A DNA stretch of 62,211 nucleotides, taken from the NCBI GenBank assembly GCA_003427395.1, contig BFEA01001071.1, forward strand, positions 82,382 through 144,592, read 5' to 3'. Below the pieces are notes generated by a model. It was not told the origin of the DNA. It did not search any database and was given only the letters and a program-made list of their open reading frames with translations. The DNA comes from Chara braunii. Its lineage: Eukaryota > Streptophyta > Charophyceae > Charales > Characeae. Below, one piece after another: positions 10,645 through 20,478 of the stretch (position 1 is its first letter; each line of letters begins with the position of its first letter). Both the position numbers and the translations under genes were made by a program.

Positions 10645-12367
10645 ATCAAAAGTGCCGCCCTGTTCCAGTGCTGGTAGCCGAGGAAAAGGAAGTATACTAC
10701 GAGCGGGAGAGAGAATTGATACGGCAGATGTGGGAGAATGCTGAGAGTATGCCATGTCGTATCAACCTGGAGACCGAGAAGGCGCTGATTATAGGGGAGC
10801 CTGACTTCCTTACAGTGCAGGAAGAGAAGCTTATGGTGGACACCATAAGAGGAAGGCACACTGCATATGCCTTCAATGATGACGAGAGAGGACGTCTGGA
10901 CGTGGATAAAATCCCCATGATTAGGATACACACCGTGCCGCATGAGCCGTGGAATTTGCGGGGTGCACGATATCCTAATCCAGCTGATGAGGACAAGGTA
11001 GTCAACTACCTAGATGGGAAGATCCGCACGCATATATCAGACTACTCGAGCGGGCCGTATGGATCCCCCTGGTTTTGCTTGATTAAGCCAAATGGGACGT
11101 TGAGGTGGGTACAACACTTGCAGCGCCTAAATGCTGTGACTGTTAGAGACGCAGGTGGTCTCCCTAACGCAGATGCGCTTTTAGAGGCATGCGCAGGAGG
11201 GCCATTATATCTCTTATAGATCTATATTCTGGTTATGACCAGTTTCCTGTATACCCATCTGACAGACCAATGACGGCGATGCATACCCCTCGAGGGTTGA
11301 TCCACATGAACGTCGCACCACAGGGGTGGACAAATGCGGTCGCCATGGTCCAGAGGCACATGGTGAGGGCGATGCAGCCAGTAAGCCCTCACATCACTCA
11401 GCCTTACATTGATGATTTGGCCGTGAAAGGGTCGAAGAAGAAGGATGAGCGGGAGGTCATGCCGGGAATCGGACAGTTTGTCTGGGATCATGTGCAAGAC
11501 TTATGTCAAGTCGTGGACTTGTTAAAGGAGCATAACCTCACCGCGAGTGGGCCAAAATCCAAGCATTGCATGAGTGGTGNCACTATCTTAGGATTTGTGT
11601 GCGACGAGAGGGGTCGTCGGCCAGATACTAAGAAGACGAACAAGATTCTCGAATGGCCAACCCCGTTCGAGACGATTACAGAAGTGAGAAGCTTCCTCGG
11701 CACATGCGGGTCTTGGAGAATATTTATTAAGGGGTTTGCGGCGAAGACAGAGCACTTGCGAAAGCTTGTGCGTCAAGGCCAAGATTGGGAGTGGGGAGAA
11801 ACGCAGGAGGTGGTGATAAGGGACCTGAAGAAGGAGTTTGAGGAAGGAGGACTGGTACTGAGGGTACCAGACCATGCTGCTGTAATGACCAGGCCCTTTA
11901 TCGTAGAAACGGACGCAGGACCGACTGCCTTAGGAGGGGTTTTGATTCAGAAGGACTTCAATGGAGAGGAGTGGCCGCTAAGATTTGAGAGTCGAACGCT
12001 TAACACCGCTGAACGAAACTACTCACAATTCAAGCGCGAGACCTTAGCAGTCCTCCACTGCCTGAGGATCTTCAGAAACTACCTCTTCGGCAGCAGGTTT
12101 GTATTAAGGGTGGATCCAACTGCTCTAGCAGCTCTAGCAGGTTCTCTGAAGAATTATGCTCCCTCAGATCCAACCATTGCCCGATGGCTGACGTACATCT
12201 GGATGTTTGATTTTGAGTTGGAGCGAATTCCAAGAAACAAGAACCGGGCAGACGGGCTGAGTCGATTCGACTGGGACAAGAGCAGTGGAGGAGTGATTGA
12301 GGATACTCCCCCAGTCGACGGGTTCTCGGACAATAAGGAGGATGTGAGACTTCACATCAACTCCTGA
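10599..12367 (+). pseudogene. Reverse transcriptase and RNase H of Pol (broken)
   Basis: From 10599 the sequence reads as Pol in the new phase. RT: SPWFCLIKPNGTLRWVQ, then motif A LIDLYSGYDQF, a motif B region (HMNVAPQGWTNA in place of the common MPFGLTNAP), and the catalytic YIDD at 11405-11416. Motif A is split by a one-base deletion near 11208-11212, so it is read in two phases (10599-11219 and 11189 onward). RNase H: ETDAGPTALGGVLIQ, KRETLAVLHCLRIFRNYLFG, and NRADGLSRFDWD at the end. The domain order RT then RNase H matches Ty3/gypsy. A TGA at 12365-12367 interrupts the same phase before integrase. The RT is clear; the copy is inactive. Confidence 0.88.
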
Positions 12368-14026
12368 TCGCTGGCAGTAGGGAACTATATTACTCATGGA
12401 CGGCCTGTGTGGCTGACACCTCCAGGATATGTGCGATTGCTAGGGTCAGTCCTAAAACCCTATGTGGAAGAAAACTCGTGGGGAAAGCCGGATGTGGAAT
12501 GGATGATGGAATTAGCCTTGGCGGATAAGCATCAACTGGGGGAGGACCTGATCACTGTGGAGAATGGGGCCCAGCAAGTGGAAAAACACGAGAGATCGGT
12601 AGGAGGAGTCTACCTACTGGCCAATGCCTTACTGCAAGAGGAAGCGACCAGAAATGTTGGGCAAGATCAGGAGAGGAGTGAGAGCGAGGTATATGAGAGA
12701 GAAGAAAAGGATTTTGAGGAAGGCGAAATCAAAGAGGCCTTTCGAGCAGAAGAGTACGATGGGGTCTACCTAGAGTTCGGAATGCTTCTTTCATGTGAAA
12801 TGAGGGAAAGGGATGCAAGTGAAAAAGTCCTGAAGATGCGGCTAAACTTTCTGGTGAGAGATGGTCACCTGTTTATGAAGAGAAAAGGGAGATTTCCAAG
12901 GAGGGTGGTTTGTGGCATCGCTCGTCAGATTGATGTCATAGTTGCCCTGCATGATGGCACAGCAGGTGGGCACAGGAGTACGGACACGACGTACCTCAAG
13001 ACAGCAGAATTGTTCTTTTGGGATGGCATGGGCAAAATGATTGACGACTATTGTAAATCATGTGTGCCATTTCAGGGGCGATCTTCCCTCAGACCTAGGG
13101 AACCGCTTCACCCAAGATACGTACGCGAGGTCGGAGCAGTCGTACACCTGGACCTACCAGCGATGTCGTAGGGGATAGGAGAATTCAACTTTATTTTCGA
13201 TGCGCGAGATAACTTCTCAGGGTTCGTGGATGGAAGGGCCATCCGCACTAAGACTGGTGAGACGTTGGCGCGCTGCATCGAAGAGTATTACCTCCGATAT
13301 CCCTTCGTCTCCAGATTTGTCATGGATAGGGGGTCCGAATTCACCTCTGCAGAGGTAAAGGCGCTTCTACTAAGATATGGGGTGATTGCTGAATACACTA
13401 CTGCAGCGCATCCCCAAGCAAATGCGCCGGTGGAAAGCAGACATAGTACCATCTCGAACCTTCTCGCAAAGTGGACTAGTGGGAGGCCGAATCAGTGGCC
13501 AGATTTTCTGAGGGTCGCGTTCTTCGTGGACAACATCACAGTCAGGGGGAGCAATGGTTACGCTCCAGCCACATTATGGTATGGGAGACATGCGACGTTC
13601 CCTATTGAAAGCTTCCTAAAAACTTGGAGGCGGCAGAACCTCGAAACGGAGTTGACGTTTGAGGAACTGCTGGACTTAAGGGCACGTCAGATTGGCACCA
13701 TAGAAGACCATATTGAGGGCGCGGCAAATAGGCTGGCTGGTAATCGGGCTCAGGACAAGTACAGGTGGGATCAAATGGTCAGGGTAAGGAAGGAACCTCT
13801 CAAGGTGGGTGACACTGTGCTGTTATATGATTCATCCCTGGAGAAGCAGTGGTCACGAAAGTTGGACAAGCGGTGGTTGGGACCCTACAAGGTCGCAAGA
13901 GTTGGAGAGTATGGCGCATACCAAATTGAAGAGCTGAATGGGACCGCTTGGAGGGACTGGGTGTCTGACTCGAGGTTGAAGAAGTTTGTCGCTGGAGATG
14001 AGGTGAGCTTGGACCTCGCAAGTTAA
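12368..14026 (+). pseudogene. Integrase of Pol (broken by one stop)
   Basis: Same phase as RNase H across the TGA at 12365. After a variable linker there is an HHCC zinc-binding region at about 12950-13075 (HDGTAGGH, then CKSC). The DDE core follows: Asp in HLDL at 13151, Asp in MDRGSEF near 13325, and Glu in APVES at 13433-13435. A GPY-type C-terminal module is visible as RWLGPYKV, and the ORF ends at TAA 14024-14026. A TAG at 13169-13171 lies between the first and second Asp and fits a CAG (Gln) turned to TAG. No chromodomain is recognisable. Integrase would insert the cDNA into chromosomal DNA. Confidence 0.87.
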
Positions 14027-14293
14027 AGTCCCTCATTCTGGTTAAGCATGTCATTCTGATGGGGGTATCAGTATCAGTATAGATTGTATGGCAACTCATT
14101 AGAATGGTATGATAGGTCATGATGTTAGGGTTTGTATGATAGGATAGGTGCGTGTGTATATGTATGTGTATGTCTAGGTTAGATGGGGAGGGATCTGTTT
14201 GTCTCTCACTGTGTGTCGAACCTGCTTACCACTTTGTGTGCTTTTGCTTGTCTCTTCCTTGTTGTGCAGGCTTGACACCATTTTGGCGAAGCC
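14027..14293 (+). other. Spacer with candidate 3' splice site before the second gag-like ORF
   Basis: No coding frame is visible. At about 14240-14269 a pyrimidine/GT-rich stretch ends TTCCTTGTTGTGCAG, a good 3' splice acceptor, 24 bases before the ATG at 14294. This suggests that the downstream ORF is expressed from a spliced subgenomic RNA, as for 3' ORFs of other large plant gypsy elements. The matching donor is not identified here; the leader block at 2585 and the PBS leader are candidates. Confidence 0.4.
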
Positions 14294-15340
14294 ATGCCAA
14301 GAGGGAAGGGAGGGGCGGGGCCAGTGGAACCCCCTCAGGGGGCCGCCAGACAGAGAGTACATAGTTGGACCCGGAGAGAAGACAGGCCGCCCGTCTTCAG
14401 GGGAGGGAACGTTGAGCTGTTCCTGGTGGAGTTTGAGAAGCATGCCAATGAGTTCAGGTGGGATGGAGCCAGGATGCTGAGGAAAGTGCGAGGAGAGGGC
14501 GAGTGGGCTGAGCCCATTGCCAAGTATGTGCGAGAGTCGGCAACCTGGACAGAGTTTGAGAGGAAGATGGAAGGGATAGATCCATCACCTGTGGGAAGAG
14601 ATGAAGTGCCGATCCGGTTCGATGGGACGAACCTGGAGAAGTTCCTGTGGGCGTACGACCGATTTGCAGATGAGCAGAACGTTGAGCCTAAGTCGAGAGT
14701 GAAGGGGTTCCTCCTGTTTGTGAGGAGGCATATCAGGCTGTTCGTCAAGAGTGTGGTGGAAAAAGCATTACACTGGGGAGACTGCAAGCGGTTATTGAGG
14801 AGTCACTGTACTGCAGCACGCCAGGCAGAGGAAAGGAAGAGCATGGAGAAGAAAAGGAAGGAGCCTGAGGCTGAGGGCAGGAGGAACTTTGAGAGGGGTG
14901 CATCGTCCAGGTCTCAGGAGGGTGAGAAGAGGAGAGAGCATGCTTCCCACAAGGCAGAGAGGAAGGAGGAACAACCATCTGAGAGGGCACAAAGGAGGAG
15001 ATGGTCAGAGGTGCCAGAGGCTCCTCCCCAGCCAGTTCAGAGGTAGGGGGATCAGCCCATGGCAGAGGCAGGGCCAGAGGGACGTGGGTCGCCAAGGCAA
15101 GAGGTGGATGAGGATCAGGCTGCCAGAGAAAAGGAATTGGAGAGACAAGAAAGGGCCGCCAGAGACCGAGAGATTGGCGCAGAGATCAGGAGGAAGAACC
15201 TCGAGGAACTGTACAAGAGGATGGAACAAGAAGAGCGGCCAGTGGTTGTGAAGGACAAGAAGGGAAAGAGTACCGGCAACGAACTAGAGGACGACCCTCC
15301 CCTACTCTCTGAGGCGTGGGCGAACTTCGACAGGTTGATG

Positions 15341-15518
15341 GGGGCTGCAAGAGGACTTGAGGAGCCACAACAGGAGATGGGGGTGAAGTTGGTCTACGCA
15401 GACTTGCTCACCCTGAGAGGGACGATGAAGGGGCTGCAAGAGGACTTGAGGGGCCACAACAGGAGATGGGGGTGAAGTTGGTCTACGCAGACTTTCTCAC
15501 CCTGAGAGGGACGATGAA
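15341..15518 (+). repeat. 89-bp tandem duplication inside the second gag-like ORF
   Basis: GGGGCTGCAAGAGGACTTGA starts at 15341 and again at 15430. The two 89-bp copies differ at a few bases. Because 89 is not a multiple of three, the duplication itself shifts the reading phase. Confidence 0.9.
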
Positions 15519-16116
15519 GGAAGGATTTGCAGCAGCTCGGGCGTCAGATCAGAGGGTTGGAGAAAGGTTGACCAAGGTGGCACAAAAGGCCTATGGTCAG
15601 AGGGTGGAATGGGAACAGGAGATTAGGGAGCTGAAGGCGAACCAGGAGAGGCAAGAGCGCGAATTGAACGCGCTGAAGATGGAGCTAGAGAAGGCCTGGG
15701 GAGGCAATGAGACGATCAGGCAGGTGAACCAGACCCTCAACAAAGTTAACGAGGCTCAGAGGGCATACCAGCAGGCTAGGCAGATTTTTTTCCAGACAAA
15801 GGAGAGAGAGTGGGAAAAGAGGATCAAGGAGTTGGAAACAAAGCTCGAGCAGAGAGCACCCACGGCCTTGGTGGATTGGACTGAAGTCCAAGGGTTTGAG
15901 ATGAAGAGGCCACCTGCAAAAGAAGCCTTCAGAAGTCAGAAGGAAGAAAAAAAGGCTGACCTTTAGGAAGGAGAAGACATACCCTTGTGGGATAAGGAGA
16001 TGCTGCAGCCTGAAACAGTGGGGGGCAAGAGGCGAAGAGTCTGATTGGCCAATACCTTCTATTGTGGCGCACCAACAGGCCTGTGAGGGACTTGGCGGAG
16101 CACAGCAGGCGAAGAC

Positions 16117-16526
16117 AGTGAGGGATGAGAGCATGCTGCCTATCGCCCAGGAGGTTATCGAGGGACAGTTGGTTCAGAGAAATGAGGGAGTATTGCCTAC
16201 TATCCAGGTGGTGGCCGAGGGGCAGATGGTCCAGGGAGTTGAGGAAGAGACTGCGCAGGGAGCAGGCCATGAGATCTGCCAGGAGTCCACCACACCTCCA
16301 GGCATGCCTTTGGTGGTTGGNAGTGAGGGATGAGAGCATGCTGCCTATCGCCCAGGAGGTTATCGAGGGACAGTTGGTTCAGAGAAATGAGGGAGTATTG
16401 CCTACTATCCAGGTGGTGGCCGAGGGGCAGATGGTCCAGGGAGTTGAGGAAGAGACTGCGCAGGGAGCAGGCCATGAGATCTGCCAGGAGTCCACCACAC
16501 CTCCAGGCATGCCTTTGGTGGTTGGA
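16117..16526 (+). repeat. 205-bp tandem duplication inside the second gag-like ORF
   Basis: AGTGAGGGATGAGAGCATGC starts at 16117 and at 16322, with the two copies practically identical and an N at the junction (16321). 205 leaves a remainder of one over three, so the phase changes again. The identity suggests a very recent event or an assembly artefact at the N. Confidence 0.9.
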
Positions 16527-16922
16527 TTGGAGGAGGCTTTGGGCTCATGGGCCACTGGGTCTGGGTCAGAGACACGTGTGGGTGGTCCAGCCATGCAGGA
16601 GGGAGACAGAGCCGCCTGCCCCATTCCAGCAGAGATACCTCAGCAGGAGGTCACTAGCGAGGTCACAACAGTCCCTTCATCAGCGCCCTCGCAGGAAGAG
16701 GAGAGAGGGACGCAAAAAAAGATTGGCAAATGCTTCTACTGCACGAGGGGTAAACATCGGGCCAATGATTGTCTCAAGAGTCTCAAGGACGAGGCCGATG
16801 GTTTGGTTACTAAGGACTCCCCGGTAGTATGGAGGGATAGAAATGGAGTCCGAGTCCCTAGGGCTCGTGATGGGGTGAGAGCGCAGTTGTATAGGCAGCT
16901 GCAGATGGACATGAGTGATTAG

Positions 16923-18886
16923 GAGTAGGATTTAGTTAATAGGGTCCAGAAAGGTCTAACTTGGGTATATGTAAGACATCTTCGACTCTCTGCTGATAGA
17001 TGATTGTATATAGATGGACACATGGAGGATTGGATGACACCCATGTATATCAGTAGACAGAGTCTGTACTGAGATGCCTACTATTACATTATATACCTTC
17101 AGGACTAATTGTACGCTAGATAGCCTTGAGTGTGAGCAGGCTACTTTCGTTTTCGTTGATACAGTGTACATTGTGTATCTTTTGTGTGAGCTGTGTTTAC
17201 TCTTTCTTTCTAGAGCAGAGTGTGTGAGACTTGTGAGAGTCTTGAGTGTGCGGTACGAGGTGACAGTGAGACCTAACACCTGACTATACTGAGCTTTCTG
17301 AACGCTTTTAATTTATTGTATATACCTTGAGTCTTTGAGCGTGACAGGGGTTCTGCTTATTGCAAAAAACCCATTTTTTTTGCGTATATATGAGATACAG
17401 GCTTTATGGAGTTTGTGTGATACATCACGCTCACATTCAGTTGTGGACTTGCCCATGTATGTATGAATGTTGTGGAATGTCACTTATGTTAGATGCATCT
17501 GCACTATCGCTTCTCTATACTTGAGTATACCTGTCATTGTTACAGGCAAAATACTGAAGTACAGCTGAAGGAAAGTGCGCATAATATGTGAGAAAACTGT
17601 GTGTTGAAATTGAATAATGGTATGAATGGAAGGTCACAACTGAGGTTGTGTCATTTTGTGTGGTCTGAAAGTGTGAAAGGGAACTCAATGGCCGGTTGAG
17701 TTTCTCCTGTGCATAAATGAAATTATGAGAGAGCACTCTGAGGAGATGCTATAATGATGACGATGATGAAAATTTTGTATGCATGCGAAGTCTGACAAGA
17801 AAAGACCAAAGTTTTTCGTGAGAATTATGGATGAATTATGGTAAGTGTGATGGAGATTTTGGTAAGGTGTCCCTACAAGACGTGTGACCTTGTCTGCTCT
17901 GATCAAAGCAAGAAAGGCACGACCTTGTGAATTTTTTTTTTTTTTTTTTTTTTTTTTGTGGAATTTTGAGAAAGGCACTATCCCTCCACGTAGTCCCGTG
18001 GGCGGTGGTATGTGGTCCTTTGAATATTTTTGTGTGTGACAGAGAAGGCCAAACCACAAGCAGTCAGTCTAAGGGACACATTATGTGAGGCCAGGCTAAG
18101 GGGCTATACTTAGCATCGCTGGAACTGTAGGAACTAACTCCCAGTGAGGGCCGCTGATCGACGCAACCTGACAGCGGGACCATGGCTCACCAAAGGTTAA
18201 GACTTGAGAGGTCGGCCGCCTGGAGAGGCTTAGCTGGAGGGAAGGTCATTGGGGTCGATGAGGTCAAGAGCCGGAACCCTTCGGGGTGCCAGGAGANAGA
18301 AAACTGNTTATCGTTGNGCAACCAACGAGGNNACTGCCGCTATATAACAACGCNNTGGGCCGCAGATCTGGCCCGATCAACCAGACTGTGGTGGGNCANG
18401 ATGGGGACCTAGAAGCCGCCTNTGTTAGGCTCCAGGTTGGGCGTTCTTTGTGGATTTTTTGAGATGGTAGTAACTACCATTTTTGGGGACTAAAGGTGCC
18501 CCGTGTCTTGAAGAGGTCTCGGTTAGGGCCCGCGTCCTAAGTTATGACCCTGCTTGCGGGACGATGACTAAATAGGACACCCAACGGTGAACCGACAGAT
18601 GTCTAAGGCGAAGGGAGAGGACTATCGAAGCTACTACCTGGGAGCGGACATTACGCTGTAGTATGGAACAAGTATCCCCTGCGTCCGAGGCCAGGACAGG
18701 GAGACCTAGGTTGAAACCCTGGCAATGGAACACCGTGACGGGGGTAGTTTGATAGAATGCCTCAAACGGAGTCAAGCCGGCTTATCGGATTGGTCAACTC
18801 CTTGTCAGCACGATGCGAATTGAATTGTTTATAACTTTTGATCTGACCGGCCCGACAGGGACGTCGCTTAATAGGGTCCGAAAAAT
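16923..18886 (+). other. 3' noncoding region of the + element
   Basis: About 2 kb without a coding frame between the second gag-like ORF and the 3' LTR. A run of about 26 T lies near 17932-17957. From about 17850 to the LTR start it matches, in inverted orientation, 28298 to about 29300 of the minus element, so it is a conserved 3' part of the family. The expected polypurine tract just before 18887 is poor (AATAGGGTCCGAAAAAT). Confidence 0.65.
18645..18725 (+). ncRNA. tRNA-like remnant in the 3' noncoding region
   Basis: A T-arm with stem CTAGG/CCTGG around the seven-base loop TTGAAAC lies at 18706-18722, preceded by a degenerate D-arm-like part. The minus element has the same region at 28459-28530 with a better T-stem (CCAGG/CCTGG) and a D-arm GTAC-TGATCTA-GTAC. 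No complete acceptor stem is visible, so it is a tRNA-derived relic or mimic and not a functional tRNA gene. Confidence 0.4.
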
Positions 18887-20133
18887 TGTCGGCACCATTA
18901 CCCTTACAAGGGTAATTGTGCGCGTTTTTGCACCTCGCAGGAGAGGCGACTGGGCTAGGATCTGTGAAGGTGGCACATAGTTGTCCTACCACGACCGACT
19001 TGGAAGTCGGAAGCGGCAGGTGTAAGTGTGGGTCAATTACAGAGTGTGTGAGCAGGCACTTTGCGGGCATGCGTGAGTAGTTGGCCGCCGACTGACTTAG
19101 AAGTTTGGGCCGGACTACGCAAGTCGCAGGACCATGGCCTCGGTAGAGCTACCGCGGCACAAGTATAGCCGGTAGGGCTATGGTAAAAAAAGGGGGGGCC
19201 TTCACCGATCCGATAAAAGGAGGTGCCCTTGGGGTCGCATGGTGTGGGCGGCGACGGCATAGAATCGACTGTGTATTACCGGGAGCCAAAGATTGGAGAG
19301 CGGGTGCGAACTGGACCCCGTAAGGTTGAAGACCGGGACCTTTTCCGGTGAAACAGCGATAAAAGGCCGGCCACGACGGGGCTATGAAGGCCGCTCGTTG
19401 CGGTTAAAGGTACTCGAAGGTGGCATGTGTTGCAAGACGCACCAAAGGTTGCTTTGAGGCGGCACAGCGTGGCTCTACAAAGCCATGGGCCTGAAAGAGC
19501 AGGCCAGCTGTGGCCGTAACATGCCCCTGCAAGCCCGGGAAACTCGCAGGTACTATTGATATGAAGGTTTGCGCCTGCTATTTCCAAGCTAGGGCTTAGC
19601 CCTATAGGTTACGGTGGCAGACTTTTACCAGGCGGATCTCGGGATCGAGGCTAGCAGCCAGCATTGGAGGAGCAAAGGAGCGCAGGACAATTGAGGGGTT
19701 GAGGGTCCCGCGGGATTATCCCCCTTCCTTTTGCCAAGGAGTCCGGCAGCGGGCCCACGAGGCAGGGCTAAGGGCAGAGTGCCAGCGGTCCCCCTCCCCT
19801 CAGCTATTTTTTCTTTTTTTCTCTTTTAGAAATTTTGATTTTCTAATTTTTTATTTTGATTTTTATTTTTTTTCAACTTTGTTCGTTTTGGGGCACGACC
19901 GGTGCCGACTCCGGGACCGGCCGTGGGCACCAAGGGTCGTTGGCAAAGGGGCAGACCAACGAGAATCTGAAGTATAAATCAAGGAGCAGCGACCCTCCAC
20001 TTGGTGATTCCTGTGGAAGCCATTGTGGGAGCGCTGTCTCAGCCTCTTGTGAAGGAAGGTTTGCAGTATGCGAGAAAATTGAAGCGGGTCAGGCATCGCA
20101 GTGCAGCGCTGAACAGCAACGAGCGCCAAGGCA

Positions 20134-20478
20134 NNNNNNNNNNNNNNNNNNNNNNNNNNNNNNNNNNNNNNNNNNNNNNNNNNNNNNNNNNNNNNNNNNN
20201 NNNNNNNNNNNNNNNNNNNNNNNNNNNNNNNNNNNNNNNNNNNNNNNNNNNNNNNNNNNNNNNNNNNNNNNNNNNNNNNNNNNNNNNNNNNNNNNNNNNN
20301 NNNNNNNNNNNNNNNNNNNNNNNNNNNNNNNNNNNNNNNNNNNNNNNNNNNNNNNNNNNNNNNNNNNNNNNNNNNNNNNNNNNNNNNNNNNNNNNNNNNN
20401 NNNNNNNNNNNNNNNNNNNNNNNNNNNNNNNNNNNNNNNNNNNNNNNNNNNNNNNNNNNNNNNNNNNNNNNNNNNNNN
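20134..20478. other. Assembly gap (345 N)
   Basis: Unresolved bases inside the 3' LTR. Translations that run across it are meaningless. Confidence 0.99.

Larger units (their letters stand above)
14294..16922 (+). pseudogene. Second gag-like ORF with zinc knuckle, downstream of integrase (broken)
   Basis: ATG 14294 opens a charged protein. Two related segments, FRGGNVELFLVEFEKHANE and FDGTNLEKFLWAYDRFADE, look like a duplicated capsid-type motif. A long Lys/Glu/Arg-rich, coiled-coil-like stretch follows to about 15960. Near the end a zinc knuckle C-X2-C-X4-H-X4-C (CFYCTRGKHRANDC) is read in another phase, and the ORF ends at TAG 16920-16922. In-phase TAGs lie at 15044-15046 and 15964-15966. 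Two tandem duplications (89 bp at 15341-15518, 205 bp at 16117-16526) break the phase. No membrane segment is seen, so this is not an env-like protein. A second RNA-binding Gag after Pol is unusual; its role is unknown. Confidence 0.65.

Noticed and set aside
14294-16922. env-like protein after integrase
   Set aside because: No signal peptide or membrane segment; a zinc knuckle and charged coiled-coil-like stretch point to a Gag-type protein.
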